64,000 nucleotides of DNA from Ophioderma brevispina (GCA_023653785.1 JAMKCH010012379.1:41236-105235), one strand, 5' to 3'. Counted from the first letter of the stretch, positions 1-11,935 are shown. Program-made: numbers and translations. Notes: generated by a model not told the origin, from the letters alone.

Positions 1-76
1 TCAATTGCAAGTACCATTTCTAAATCAAGTATTAAATTAACATTTAATTGTATGAAATATTTTCTTTTCCCCACAG

Positions 77-222
77 AATAAAGAAATGTAAAGATTTCTA
101 TGAAATCCTTGGAGTAGCCAAAGATGCCTCTGAAATGGATATAAAGAAAGCATACAGAAAACTAGCACTACAGTTTCACCCAGATAAGAACCATGCCCCA
201 GGAGCAGTAGAAGCTTTTAAAG
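77..222 (+). CDS. DNAJB12/14: DNAJB12/14-like cochaperone, exon with J-domain helices I-II and HPD
   Basis: Internal exon between a pyrimidine-rich CCACAG acceptor (ends 76) and a GTATAG donor (223). It encodes [11 protein letters not shown], then a helix II ending in the [11 protein letters not shown] block. HPD is the invariant tripeptide by which J proteins stimulate Hsp70 ATPase. The [14 protein letters not shown] wording, completed by the next exon, is typical of the DNAJB12/DNAJB14 family, ER tail-region membrane proteins that recruit cytosolic Hsp70 to membrane-protein quality control. The exon starts with the last base of a split codon and ends one base into the next (phase 1), matching the CA that opens exon 2. 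Upstream exons lie outside the window. Family assignment is strong; 12 versus 14 cannot be resolved, and invertebrates often have a single orthologue. Confidence 0.9.
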
Positions 223-250
223 GTATAGTTTCGATGTAAACTTTTTTCTG

Positions 251-601
251 AAAGGTGCAACAAGAGATTTGGGGCATCTATATATTGTGTCATAAGTAGT
301 GATTTCATATAGATAAGAACCCAACAGATTTCTTTTATTGTATTTTGCTAGATATAAATGCCTCGAAAGTGAAAACAAAAGGCAATTTTGATTTGCTTAA
401 TTTCAATATAAAACATAGGCTGAGTTTAGTATTTGCTCCTATAGTAAATTAGAAATTTCACAATTTTTGTACCAAAGAAATAATTCTCAGCTTAATCACT
501 TTGACATGGGGATATTTTGATAGAAAGCTTTGTTAGTGCAAAAATCAGAATTTTCACATTTTTGAGGGACACCTGTTATGAGAAATCTCTCTTGCACCTT
601 T
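251..601. mobile_element. MITE-like element, family A copy 1
   Basis: A 351-bp element with terminal inverted repeats: AAAGGTGCAACAAGAGATTT on the left, and the inverse of AAAGGTGCAAGAGAGATTT on the right. No coding capacity. It lies in the first visible DNAJ intron. A second copy is at 12827-13185. The target duplication is not clear. Confidence 0.75.
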
Positions 602-1547
602 AATGATTCTAATAACAAATAATTCTTCATTGCAAAAAACAAATTGTTTCCATAACCTGACCAACCCCAAATGTTTTGAACAACAGAAAAGGATTTGGGT
701 TGATAGGTTTGGGTGTTTTCAGAAAAACTATGAGAAATTGCATCCAAAGTTAAACAATTTGGATGCTTTTTGAGTCACATGAAAATGATTCCCATCTAAC
801 ATCTCCACAAATACACTGATGAAAAATCTGTTGTGCCATAGTAGATGTTAATTACAGAAAGTAGAACCTGTATTTTCTACATACCTTTCTCAGTAACAAT
901 AAGACATTGAGCAGGCATTGGTCGGAAAATTGTCTTAAGAACTTGGACCAACGGCCCAAGCTGTTCCTAAGGTATTTTTTCTGTCAATCATTCAAATCTA
1001 GACTACCCCAGTAGAAGGCAACAGCCATGACTTCATGCACTCCGGTGTTAACATGCCTTATTCAAGTGAAAACATACCTCATTCCTCAAGGACTAGGGCT
1101 TCACAAAAAAATAAATTGTGTTTGGATTCTCGGGTCACTTGTCATTTATATGTGACAGCGGCGGCGAAACGGGGGGCCACGGCCCCTCTACTTTTCATCG
1201 GGCTTTTCATAGCTGCACGAAAAACTATAGTAAATTTGAAAATTCCTTGGATAAAGTGCCAAATGGCCTCTCCACCTTTAAAATTGTTCCACCGCCGCCG
1301 CCGCTGACATGTGACATTGGGAATGTGATAGTGAAAATTAAAGTTTGAGAAGAATACATGTGAAATTAAGAGGATGGTTGTAAACGTTTAAAAAAATTAA
1401 CTATCTAGCATAATATTTTAGGTCTGTTACAATAAAGAAAGATTTTTTTAATGCCTTAGAAAACATATGAAACTAATATTGATTCTCCCTATGATGCATT
1501 TGAAACTACATTGTAATATCGACTCTCTCCATATTTCTTTGTTACAG
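601..1547. other. Intron sequence, no recognised feature
   Basis: Remainder of the first visible DNAJ intron. Two short overlapping ORFs near 1035-1350 have no recognisable domain; a CCGCCG run at about 1290-1303 creates low-complexity prolines or arginines. Confidence 0.5.
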
Positions 1548-1696
1548 CAATTGGCAAGGCTTTTTCAGTACTCAGCGACAGTGCAAGAGGAAGCAATATA
1601 CCTATACGGGTATAGTCGGAGAGGTCGATCGTCATCTTAATCACAGACTTTCCATAGGTCCTATGGTTTCTACATATGCAACGAGGGGCTTTGATG
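1548..1696 (+). CDS. DNAJB12/14: DNAJB12/14-like, exon with J-domain helix III (frame broken)
   Basis: Acceptor TTGTTACAG (ends 1547) and donor GTAAGA (1697). It continues the J domain as AIGKAFSVLSDSAR, as expected after EAFK in this family, and ends in TRGFD just before the EEFSPEDLF block of the next exon. The frame does not run through: after SDSAR the expected RKQYD-like reading needs an extra base near 1588 and another near 1599, and the literal frame meets TAG at 1613-1615. The 149-nt length is also incompatible with the phases of the flanking exons, so at least one indel is present. Because the splice sites and neighbouring exons are intact, I favour sequence errors over a pseudogene, but a damaged allele is possible. 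Confidence 0.8.
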
Positions 1697-1828
1697 GTAA
1701 GATTTCTATATGTACTTTAGCATCACTTGACTTGATGAATTGCAGTTAGTATAAGTTAGTATAACACTGATAATTAATTTTTTATCAAAACTAGCTCAGA
1801 CTTTATCATCTTTGTCCCCTAATCTTTT

Positions 1829-2019
1829 ACGACCTTTAGATTTCAGGTTTATGCGGATGCAGATCTATATTGCCTAACTTTACACATGTCTTTAGGTTTA
1901 AATGCAGATGCATATTGCCTAACTTTACACATCTTTAAAAGGTATCGGGATGCATATAAAGTTAGGCATCATGCCACTTCTACAGCTGTGTCCGCATAAA
2001 CCTGAAATCTAAAGGTCGT
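1829..2019. mobile_element. Short MITE-like inverted-repeat element
   Basis: About 190 bp bounded by near-perfect inverted repeats of ~29 bp: ACGACCTTTAGATTTCAGG on the left and the inverse CCTGAAATCTAAAGGTCGT on the right. Internally it has a direct repeat of TTGCCTAACTTTACACAT. No ORF. It sits in the DNAJ intron before the SPEDLF exon. Confidence 0.75.
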
Positions 2020-2369
2020 AATTATTTCTCTATTTATGTGCCATTTTGATAAATTGAAGTTTCATTGTTCTCATTTAAAGATTCTCAGCCGTAGTACAAC
2101 CAAACTTGTGAGAAGAACCACTACTGGCAATTGTTGCTTGGTGGTATTCCACAAAATTTGGCCTTAGGCGGTCAGTCTTAAGGTCTGGGTAGTCATGAAA
2201 CTTCTTACTAAATAAAACAAAGACTGTCAGTGAAATGGTTATTTTTTTGTGCCCAAACCCAAAATGTCAATTGTCTATAAGCCTTTAGACAATGCTAAAT
2301 GTGGTGTTTCTAAATTTGATGTGTGTTAGTTCTAAACCCATATGTTTCGGACAACATTTTAACAATTAA

Positions 2370-2945
2370 CCCTCACAAACTCACGGGGTAGTTGACCTAT
2401 AACGTGCGAGGGTCAATTAGATTCAACAACGTAATTGTCAAAATGTAAATCTGATCTAACTGAAAAGTTTGAAGTTTCCTTTGGAACCAACTTGAGTCGG
2501 GGTGTCAGCATGATCCCTCATTTGTTTGTATGATGTCAAAGGTCATGTGCCAAGGTCGGCATGTGCCAAGTCAAAGGTCATGTGCCAAGGTCAAAGGTCA
2601 TGTGCTAAGGTCCAAGGTCATGTGGTCCAAAGTTCATGTGAGGTGAAGTTATAAGATGTAAAATGTACAATTGACCTCAAATAAATTCAATTGGAACCAA
2701 ACTGAGTCATAGGTGCAACATCGGATCCCTCATTTGTTGATGAGTCAACGGTACATGTCAAGTCAAGGTCATGTGATTTTCACGTTGTAATAGGCTGAAA
2801 TGTAAAATTGAACCTCATTGAAAAGTTGAAGGTCATTGGACCAAACTTGAGTCAATAGGTGCAATATGGGATCCTCATTTATTGATGAGGTCAAAGGGGG
2901 GGTCACATGCCAAGTTAAAGTTCATATGAGGCCTATCTTACCAAC
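2370..2945 (-). repeat. Dispersed GGTCATGTG-type repeat, copy 1
   Basis: Contains serial short units such as AAGGTCAAAGGTCATGTG and CTCATTTGTTGATGAGGTC, together with a TGGAACCAAACTGAGTC phrase. The same phrases occur in reverse orientation at 51195-51720 and 57965-58175, so this is a genome repeat and not a local microsatellite. Confidence 0.7.
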
Positions 2946-3692
2946 GCGAAGGCAGGTGGACACATCGTCCGAGGACCGATGTATTTTAAAATCTTGAAAC
3001 TCTTGGCCCTAGTACAGATGTACACGAGCACATCTTACATCCAGAGTTGATCTTCTCTACAAGATATCAGGGATTGGTATCACAACACATGTTGTACAAC
3101 CATTTTGTCCATAAACAGTAAAACACACAAAATGTTGGAAAATCGCCTTTTTCAAAGATTCGCAACCATAGCAAGAAATTCTTTAGTGCGATTAAGGAAC
3201 CATTTGTATTCATTGTTGAAAATCACATATGGATGGAGTTTAGGAACTTGATGTAGAGAAGAACAGTGTGTAGATGATTTGAGTTGCCAAAAGGCCTATA
3301 TTTTGGTTATCTAGACTCCAATAACACTAATCTATCACACCAAATAGCTTAGTTGGCAAAGCTGTATGTTATCTCCATGATAGAAATGTACATTATTTAA
3401 TGAGCAATGTCAATACTCTGGACTGGGTCCACGCAGGCTTTTATCTGTCATCATTGTTCAATTAATTAAAGTAATATTTTACTCAGGAAATAATGTTAGG
3501 AGCACAGTTATGTAACATATATAGGCAGACACAACTGAAGATGGGCTAGTGTGTGGTGTCATTCACAGGTTTAATCAAGTGCAGTATTAATGGCAACAGT
3601 CAAGGGGCCAAGGTCAATCTTATTTCACTTTTTTTTTGGTCACCGAAGATATGGCAGTAAGAGTAGCATACAATATCACTGCAATTGTACGT

Positions 3693-4220
3693 AAAGGGAT
3701 TAGCAGCGATATGCGAGCGGAATAAAAAATTGGAAAATGCATTTGTTTTAAATGTTTTAAATCAGGAGTAAGTGTGTACAATTGCTTTAATGTAATGGCA
3801 AACTACCAATAGTGAAAAATGAAGTATTTGAGGAAATTAGTCTACCGTTCCAGTAAAAAAGGACATACAGCTTATGGCGTCTCAAAAATTACACTAAACA
3901 GCTGATTGTGGTTTACAGAATAAACACAGATACAATAAGTTGTGTTTGAGGTCAAACTTTTCAATATGGTGCACAATATTACGCTTAAAATCTGCCATAA
4001 CGCCAAAGGGGAAAGGCCTTTTTGAGCACAAGTCAGATTTTTGATACAGCGTATAGAAATTTACAGAATAAGAGTTAAAAAGTACTGCCGTGTCGTTAAT
4101 GCACGGATTTCAAGCCAACCCACTTGCAGGTTATGTTCGCATATCCATGCCGTAAACAAAAAATGAATTTTGATGATTTTTTGATGTTTCGGATTAAGCA
4201 AAATCGCTGCTAATCCCTTT
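3693..4220 (+). mobile_element. MITE-like element, family B copy 1
   Basis: A 528-bp element with termini AAAGGGATTAGCAGCGAT and the inverse ATCGCTGCTAATCCCTTT. Related copies lie at 26378-26923 (same orientation) and 58870-59423 (opposite). The flanks are TA or TTAA-like, so a TTAA target (piggyBac-type) is possible but not proven. No transposase. Located inside the DNAJ intron. Confidence 0.8.
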
Positions 4221-4554
4221 AAACTAAAAGTAGCTGATCAGTTGACAATGCAACAAAGACATATATTGTTGGAAAAATGTCCAGGCAGAAAGTGGAAGCG
4301 CTTTTTCAGTTAATAGAGATAGGAAATATAACTGCGAAACCCGATCGGCATGCAAGTCCATTGTGTGGTTTACTTAATGGCCTAGGGCTATCAGTAGCTT
4401 TCTGAACAGCCCTGGTCAATTTTCCACTCCCCTTACCCCATTTATATTCCTCCTGTATTCTCTTCCTCTCTGAGGATTGGACTTCTCTCCTTAGTATGAC
4501 AGCAGCCACTTAGTGATATTAACATCCCAGGAACTTGATATTCTCTTTTTTCAG

Positions 4555-4676
4555 ATGAAGAATTCTCTCCTGAGGATCTATTTAACATGTTCTTTGGAGG
4601 TGGTTTCCCAGAAACTCATGTAGCACACAGAAGACAAAGATTTAGGCAGCATTATACAAGATCAAGAGCAGATGAG
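4555..4676 (+). CDS. DNAJB12/14: DNAJB12/14-like, exon with SPEDLFNMFFGGGFP motif
   Basis: Acceptor TTTTTTCAG (ends 4554), donor GTAGGT (4677). The first two bases complete the Asp codon begun by exon 2, followed by 40 whole codons. The product contains EEFSPEDLFNMFFGGGFPE, the signature of the DNAJB12/14 glycine/phenylalanine linker, then a basic stretch (HRRQRFRQHYTRSRADE). Exon ends in phase 0, matching the next exon. The linker follows the J domain and precedes the membrane helix in the family. No internal stop is seen. Confidence 0.9.
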
Positions 4677-5780
4677 GTAGGTAGAATAAGTAGGAGGAAT
4701 ATAACATTTTCTACGTAAGGCTTATTATTCTCCTTGTAAGTAATCTGTCATCTTATAAGATCAGATTACTGATGATATCAAATAGTTTCAACAGACAATT
4801 GATGGGGGGAATAGGTTCTGATCTAATCCACTCAGCCTCTCAGTCAGATCAATGTCAATAGTAGGGCTGGTATTTCGGGTAATCTAATGCCCAGGTACCC
4901 GATATAATTTTCGAGTGGATAATCGGGTACCCGAAATTTCGACAGACAAGCGTAATAAATAGTACAACATACCCTATATCAGCAAGATTACATACGCTTT
5001 ACTTGTTACCATTTTGCATCCGATTTTCCATTTCTACTGCTATAAGTAGGTGACGAATTCATTAGAAAAATGTATCTAAATCCAACCAAATCCCACAAAA
5101 TGTCGTCAGTAGATCATCCCTGTACCATTTCTTGTCAATATTATATGATGAACTAAACTCCTATGGCCTAAACTACGGCAGTCCGGTAAGTACGTAATCC
5201 TGTTTCTTAAATTGAAAAAAAGTTGGCGTAAATTGAAACCAGTGTTTGAAAATTCTCAAGACTGGAAAAAATGTGGGAAAAATGGATTCGACCGTAGTGA
5301 TTACGTGTTCACTTTTCATGTCTGTAAGCACCGAAGTACCCGATAAAAATGTTCAATTTTCTCGCTAGGTTCTGTAGGTTCAGACCCAATTACGATACAT
5401 ATTCAAAACAAAACCAAGTAATGGACCCTCTGATGTAAAAACATCCATAGAACCCCTTTGTTTTCCGGAGATATTTGAAATTTAGTTTCATTTACACACA
5501 TTCTCTATGAGGGACTGATAACGTTAATCTCTCGCGTAGTACCAATTTAGATAATATCTTTCGCAGTCTGTGACACAGACTACACCATGGGAATACTTAC
5601 CGGACCGCCTTAGCCTAAACTCTAGGTCACACCACAAGTAAGAAACTGGCTGTGTAATGGTCACTATATTGTCACTGGAATAGGTCAATTGACACACAAG
5701 GGTGTTCTTGATGGATTTGTTCCAAATACACCGTTATATATTATCAGTAATAATTTGCAATTAATATTTTCTCTTAGCAG
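4677..5780. other. DNAJ intron, no coding feature
   Basis: Intron between the linker and membrane exons. The only structure seen is a small imperfect inverted repeat around 4876-4942 with CGGGTACCCGA-type arms. Nothing else is supported. Confidence 0.5.
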
Positions 5781-5890
5781 GCCCAGTATACATTCTTATT
5801 ACAAGTTCTACCTATCCTTATGTTGGTCATCATCTCTTTGTTATCAACGGTTTTCATCGCCGATCCACCCTTCAGTCTCAATAGGAAAGG
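5781..5890 (+). CDS. DNAJB12/14: DNAJB12/14-like, exon with transmembrane segment
   Basis: Acceptor TCTCTTAGCAG (ends 5780), donor GTAAGC (5891). Read in phase 0 it gives a hydrophobic run, FLLQVLPILMLVIISLLSTV, followed by ADPPFSLNRKG. This matches the layout of the DNAJB12/14 membrane helix and its trailing NPPYSL-like segment, so the exon should anchor the protein in the ER membrane with the J domain in the cytosol. An overlapping longer reading frame across this exon is a frame shadow. Exon is 36 codons plus two bases. The C-terminal conserved region of the family was not found downstream in this window. Confidence 0.85.
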
Positions 5891-6394
5891 GTAAGCTTGC
5901 TTACAATAGTTTTTGTGTACCAACCACCATTTCTGTGGTGAATGCAACAGCTCTCAAAATGTTGAAAACAAATTGCATTTTTGCAATGAATCCAACATTT
6001 GTGATGCGATCTGGGAAAACCCGCCACATGGTGCAAAATTTATATTTTGAGTTTTGACTATCATTGCAAAGTTTGAAATATAAAGTTTCCATAACTTTTT
6101 ACTTCTTTCTTCTATGATACACATATCAAAAGTTATGCCTTATACAATCTGACAAAAAATAAAGTACAACATAACAGATTTTAAGGTATTTTCTTTATTT
6201 TTTCAAAACTGTCCTGCGCGACATGTGGCGGGTTTTCCCAGATCACATCACATTTGACATCAAATGTTGTACCACACAGTAGTAACAAAAGTGAATTGTT
6301 ATTTGTGTGTGTGTGTGTGTGTGCATAAGTTGCAAATGGTCATCACCCCAAATCCCATCTGTAAAATTTCACGAAGATATTTCAGTCTGTTTTG

Positions 6395-6650
6395 ATGTGA
6401 GAGCTAGAAATATGATTTTATAAGTCCCATAGAGTACTGCGTAAACTTAATATTGGTTGACCAAAATTGAGTACGTTTTCGCTCATAACTTCCAATCCAA
6501 ACATACTTTAGCCCTAAGATTTCTCAGGGTAAATGAGAAAAATGGTAGCTTGCTTCTGATACTAACATTTTGACCACTTCCGGTAAAATCTGGGGTTCTG
6601 CGGACAAGGCTAATGTACCATGGCCCTTTAACACCTCAAAATACCATGGT
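6395..6650 (+). repeat. Dispersed CACTTCCGGTAAAATCTGG repeat, copy 1
   Basis: Block beginning near GAGAGCTAGAAATATGATTT, running through TAAACTTAATATTGGTTGAC, and ending with CACTTCCGGTAAAATCTGGG then GGACAAGGCT. Similar blocks are at 43925-44170, 60595-60815, 61775-62035 and 63590-63715. No ORF conserved across copies. Confidence 0.75.
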
Positions 6651-7700
6651 GTGCTACATTGTGGTATTTTGTGGTATTTTGTGGTGTCTGGTGTTTCTGT
6701 AGCAAACTATAATGTACACATGCTAATTACAAGATACTATGTAATTCCCCTTTGTTGATAAGCCCTAGCTAACACTCGGTACCATCCAAGTGAAGGGCGG
6801 GTTCGCAGCTCAATTTTGCTGTGTGTAGTTATTGTCACAATGTTGTAAGAGGGAAACATAAATAGAATGGAGAACCTCTCCATTGGCGAAGAGAGTACGA
6901 GATCTCTACTGGAAGCCATGGAGATGGACAGGATGACCACTGTTTGACCCATGCAAATTATTTTTAGAACAATTTTAAGGGCATTTTGTGATCCACAGCC
7001 TCGTCCCCCCGACTGTACCTAAAAAAAGTTGAGATTTTTATATCATTGAATATGTTTAGCCTCAGTAATCCCACATTTCCCAATCTACGTGCAACGTCGG
7101 TTCGCATGGGTAAAAATTCGCATTTGTATTTTTAGTCCGTAAACTGACAGAAATTACGCACAGTGGCCTATGGGACCTGGGAAAAGAGCGATGCTCATAA
7201 CCACAAAACCGCAAGATATGGATCAGCTCAAATTTTGCGAATAAGTTTTTATCTAGCGATCAATCAATAAAACAGAAGGTTCTAAAATCACTAAATGCAC
7301 TTTTAAGCAAGTGGCGACACATTTTGGACAACGGAAGTAAGGAAATGCTAGCTAGAGCTGTCATTACCCTATAAAATTTAAAAATCAATTGCAAGGAATT
7401 TGTATATATAGCCTACAAAGGGTCATATTTAAATGTTAGAGTGTTCACGATTATGTCCTTCTCCATAAAGATCTGTATAGAACTAGAGTTAAGAAAAATC
7501 CCATTTGCCCACAATTGAAATTTTATAAAATTTGCAAGGAAGTAGTCAGGGAAGAATAATCCAACTCGGTTGTCAAAGACTGTTGTACGCCGTGGATATG
7601 TTTTGTTTTATTCTGGTTTTGTTAGAATAATTGAATTTTCAAATGCTGTGTAGTATATAGATAGGGTTTCAATGGATTATGTAAAACAAGTAAATTTCGC
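6650..7700. other. Non-coding stretch, nothing recognised
   Basis: AT-rich single-copy-looking sequence. Short ORFs at 6737-6952 and elsewhere show no domain or splice context. Confidence 0.4.
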
Positions 7701-8285
7701 TAGCAATTTAATTTCGCTAAGTAAGACCTCCAAATCGCTAAATTAAATTGCGCCCATAAAGATGAATTACCTATAGGGTCATGCCAAATCACCAAATTTC
7801 AGAAAAGTCCCCAGGTGACCCTCAGTGTGATGAAAATCCATCAATTGTTCCTCTATGGGGTATAAATTGAACCTACCGAAAAGTTAGGCTTATAGTCCCA
7901 GTCGTTTAGAAATAACAGCCGCTGATGAAAAATTACTCGGGACCCCCTTTTAGCCGACTCGCGATGTAATTGTGATTTTTTTTTTTTAAAAAAAAAAGAA
8001 GACTCCTATCTTTTAATTGGAAAGGGGGACCAAGCTGAATTTGGTTACTCTACGTAACTCTGTCCAATCTTTCAGAATCTGTCATCCAAACAGAAGCATC
8101 TCACCCCATTGCGAAGTTACAAGCAATCCAAAAACCAAGTTTAGCTGCGAAAATTATTTTTTCTTGTCAATTTTCAAGGGGGCCAGGAGCATCCATATGA
8201 TCTCTCAGAGAATGCTCAAATTTGGTGTCTTAATCTCTGGGTATATACCTAACGCTAGAGGGGGAACAGGCTAAAGCAACTTTTA
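7700..8285 (+). repeat. Repeat E, forward copy of an inverted pair
   Basis: Shared with 12167-12760 in inverse orientation. Matching blocks include GGACCAAGCTGAATTTGGT, CAGAATCTG, CATCTCACCCCATTG, AATTTTCAAGGGGGC and AGAGAATGCTCAAATTTGG. The copies differ by many small indels. A poly-T/poly-A junction at about 7977-7996 is only in this copy. Confidence 0.7.
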
Positions 8286-8335
8286 ATAGATATCCTGATT
8301 GCCCGAAGTGGGGGTCCTCACACAATAATTTCTTT

Positions 8336-8740
8336 AAAAGGCGCCCCCTTGTGGTGGGTGGTTGACCTTGTAACAGTTACTCAGGGTATTTAAATTTACA
8401 CACAGAGATATATTTTATTTGACCATTTATGTGGTGCAAATTTCATAATGTGACTCAACTCCTTCAACATGGTTTTAAGAACCCCTTTTTCCATAGATAT
8501 AACACAGTTAATGAATGCTATCTTTATCCAAAAGTGGTTTTGACCCCCTTTCTTTACCTGTGTAACGTCTATGGAGAATTGCGAATCCTGCAAACGGACC
8601 CATGAAGGAGATTTGCTCACATTTGCTGAAATTGTGATACTTAAAAAGGTCCAATTTAAGATCTATCCTCTGTTGTAAATTTCAATACCCTGAGTAAACT
8701 GTTCACATAGTCAACCATCCACCACAAGAGGGCGCTTTTT
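8336..8740. mobile_element. MITE-like element with ~55-bp terminal inverted repeats
   Basis: The left end AAAAGGCGCCCCCTTGTGG is mirrored at the right end by CCACAAGAGGGCGCTTTTT. The inner arms (GTTGACC, then TACTCAGGGTATT) are mirrored by AATACCCTGAGTA and GTCAACC. About 405 bp, non-coding. It directly abuts repeat E. Confidence 0.8.
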
Positions 8741-8774
8741 GTCCTCGCCTGAACTTTGTTCGGCAGCGACTTCG

Positions 8775-8905
8775 TATCACTTTTCTGTCTTCTGTCTGTG
8801 CCTGTCTGTCTGCTGCTGTCTGTCTGTCTGTCTGCTGTCTGTCTGTCTGTCCGTCCTTCTGTCTGGTCTGTCTGTCTTCTTGTCTTTCATGCTGTCTGAC
8901 TGCCT
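8775..8905 (+). repeat. CTGT microsatellite
   Basis: Imperfect (CTGT)n run. It creates a cysteine/valine/serine-rich ORF that is low complexity and not a gene. Confidence 0.9.
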
Positions 8906-8989
8906 GACGTCCGTGTTCACGGCTTGCGTACGATTATCTGGATTTCCGAAGGTCTATGATGATTAACTTGGTGGAAAGACGTCCCGAGT

Positions 8990-9860
8990 TCTCGCCCCTG
9001 ATTAGCTTTTGGGCGTAAAATATTCTAATGAAGTATCTAATTTTCATCATTAACGACATTTTCCCGCAAGGCTTGTGTACAAAGTTTTCTGGAGTTCCGA
9101 AGGCCTATGCACATGTAATTTGGTGTAAGGGAGCGGGCAGAGAGTCCTCGAACTGATTAGATTTCGGGCGTATTCGGTGGCATTAAGTATGCAAATGAGC
9201 TCATTAATATTCAAAAACAGCGTAATTGCTATAATTTTTGAAACGGTACAATGGATGCTGCAATTACCTTCACTGCAATGAAAGCCTATCATGGTGGCAT
9301 CTTTTTTTTTTTCCAATTTGAGTCGTGTTGTGAATCCACTCGGCTTGGGTGTGCAAATGAGCTAAGTAAAGATGCGTAATTACTGTATCTCTGAAACCTT
9401 ACATTGGATAGGCAAAATGCTTCGCTGCATGAAAGAATGCTATGCCATGCATCTTTTGGGTGAATCATAATTGGTCGAAGTGCATGTGGTGGGGCACGAA
9501 AAAGGGGCATTTTTTGATACAATTGGAAATTTAATTAATATGGCATAAATTGCTGTATCACTGCAATGTCATTGGCTATGCAAAATTCCTTCGCTAAATG
9601 AAACTTCTATGCCGTACAGTTTTGTATAATCACAATTGCGGTCAGAAGTTGCAAGTGGAGATCAAATTAAAGGGGGCATTGGGTTTGATGCAATTGATCT
9701 AATTAAAATATGCGTAATTGCTGTTCGCATAATGGTACATTTGGATAGCGAAAATTCCTGAAATTCCTTCGCTACATGGACTCTATTGGTAACATCTTTT
9801 GTGTGTGAAGAATAAGTTGTGGTCATAATGCCTGTGGGCCCTTAAAGGGGCATTCTTTGA
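8990..9860 (+). repeat. GCGTAATTG dispersed element with ~165-bp internal periodicity, copy 1
   Basis: Four related internal units, anchored by GCGTAATTGCTGT-like motifs at about 9220, 9373, 9544 and 9712 (spacings about 153-171 bp). Each continues into a 'GGTACATTGGAT ... TTCCTTCGCTACATGAA' type block and GAATCATAATT. Copies occur at 35930-36730 and, inverted, at 52735-53420. Upstream shares TTTTGGGCGTA and GATTAG phrases with the other copies. Confidence 0.7.
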
Positions 9861-11109
9861 ATTATTTTAAATTGCAACTATCAACTGCCTTTGTCCAGTT
9901 CACAATTTTCTCAGTTTGTTCAGTGGTCAGTGTGACTCTACAGACCTTCAAAAGAATTTTGATTCAGAAGTTTGTTTCCCTTTACAATAAATGAGGTCAG
10001 CATGTTTTATTTGGCAATATATGGCTGTGTGTTATTTGGTGGTGTACAAACAGGTGTACAAAAACAAAAGACTCTCAAAAGGGGGAGTAGGCACCACAAG
10101 CAAAGGTACTTACATCAATATATATAGCTAGATCAGTGCCCATTTTTCATTAAATGGTTTTTTCTTTTCTACTTCTTGTCGTCTTTTGTTGGGTTGCCAG
10201 CCTGCTCATCTTGGTAAAATGTGGAAAATACGCCAAAGTTGTGCATTTCGCCACTTTCCTTGGACCCCGTAGGCGCCTCACATTTAAAATGTGTCACTAA
10301 TGATTGTTTGCAAAAAGTGTCGCAAAAATTGAATATTTTCAATATTTTGACTAATTAGTGAATTTTAGGATTTTTGCCTACTTTTCATGATGAAATATAT
10401 CTACAATGGAGAAATGTTTGTGGCCCTGGTGTGGGTCAAGTGAAGACAGAAATAAAGAATATTTCTTACACCTTAAAATATTCAGTGAGATCATAGGCAT
10501 AAGACCTTTCATTTCATTGGTGCGAAATTGCGCTGGACGCATGTGAATGATTAACTTGAACGATCGCGTGTGAATTGTGTAGCTATTTTCCCCCGTGCGG
10601 TAAAATTTTTTACTATCTTCCCTACATGCACATCGTACAGCCCAGACGCAAAAGTATTATCCTGTTAGCGTTTAAATCACCATTTTAGTTTTAACGTTCT
10701 CCAAGAAAGAAGGACTTCTCCTTTGTTAACAACAACAACCAAAAATGGCCGCCGCCAGTAGTCTGTCAGCGTCTTTGACATACGACGATTGCTGCGTTAA
10801 TACCAAATAAAGATGCACAACACACGCGATTGTCGGCCGGAAGTGGCTGAATGCGGGTGGTGTGTGTGTCCAGACTATTGTACGAAAAGGAAGTTCTCTT
10901 TGCGGGGGGAAGCTGAATGTGCTCAGTGTTGGTGCCACGGGGGTGGACGATTGTTGGGGCGATTTTGACAGTGTAGGGCAGGTTCGTACATGCGTAAACG
11001 GGATGGGCGATTTTTAAAGCCAAGTTACAGTATCACGATATGGTTAAACTTCGTATCCCATTATCTCATAACCTAAGGTGTAAATATAACAAATACTACA
11101 TGCTACGTC
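9860..11109. other. Non-coding stretch with a CpG-richer patch
   Basis: Mostly AT-rich with no recognised gene. From about 10730 to 11000 CpG is locally more frequent, and an ATGGCCGCCGCCAGTAGT start in an A-rich context at 10745 opens a 21-codon frame. A first exon or promoter is conceivable, but no donor of good quality follows. Opposite-strand ORFs here show no domain. Confidence 0.3.
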
Positions 11110-11266
11110 GGGGAAATAGTGCAAATCTATTTTCCCTCGGTACTGGCTACAGGCCTACGCAGGGCCTGGGCGGGGGGCGGTCACGCCTCGGTTGGCGGGG
11201 TGGTAGGCCTGTAACCAGTACGCGTGGGGTGGGCGGGTGGTCGGGAATATATTGCACTATTTCCCC
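11110..11266. mobile_element. Palindromic hairpin element
   Basis: Stem segments GGGGAAATAGTGCAAAT paired with ATATTGCACTATTTCCCC, and GTACTGGCTACAGGCCTAC paired with GTAGGCCTGTAACCAGTAC, around a G-rich loop. This is a foldback MITE architecture of ~157 bp. Confidence 0.7.
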
Positions 11267-11299
11267 TCCCACCAGTAGGTGCAGGGTTGTAATCTAGGG

Positions 11300-11935
11300 T
11301 GAGAATGCAATGACCCGGGGGTGGCGTGGATGGCTCTAACCATCTCTTGGTTCTGATTATGTTGGGGACATTTCAAATTAATATCGTCCCAAAGGAAGAT
11401 GTGTGACCTCTATGGTGGTAGCGATAGTATAGGTTGTGGAGTGACTGGTGGCAAGTATAGGGAATAGCTATAAATGTCGCAGACCCGGGGGTGCTACTGG
11501 GCTCCTAAACATCTCTACTTTTGCTCATGTGGGGACTTTCGAAGATTTATATCTCCACAATGGAAAATGTTTACCCCTAGGGTGGTGTCAATGAAAGAGT
11601 GAGAAGATCGAATACCTATCAAAATGCCAACCCGGGGGTGGTACTGGGTGACTCCTAAATATCTTAGGTATGCTCTTGTTGAGGACTTCTCATGATTACT
11701 ATCTCTACAATGGAAAATTGAGGTTGGTGACGGCCCTGGGTGGTGGTCAAATGAAAGTTGCAGAGGGTGTTCTGGGGCCTCATACGTATCTGGTTTTTGT
11801 GGGCAAAACCATGGTGCTACTGCCAACATCTCTGAGGCTGTTGATCTCGTGGTGGGGTTTTCACACAACTGTGGGAAGATGAATATCTCCACATGGGAAA
11901 ATGGTTGTGACCGGGGGCATAGGTGTTGGGTGTCA
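11300..11935 (+). repeat. Degenerate tandem array, ~145-172-bp unit
   Basis: Units start with ACCCGGGGGTG at about 11312, 11484 and 11629, followed by CTCCTAAACATCTCT, ATGTTGGGGAC and ATCTCCACAATGGAAAATG phrases. A fourth, more diverged unit continues to about 11935. ORFs on both strands here are products of the array. Confidence 0.7.

Noticed and set aside
8739..8966. Cys/Val/Leu/Ser-rich ORF resembling a secreted peptide
   Set aside because: Encoded by a CTGT microsatellite.
11515..11892. 125-codon minus-strand ORF
   Set aside because: Lies entirely in a degenerate tandem array.
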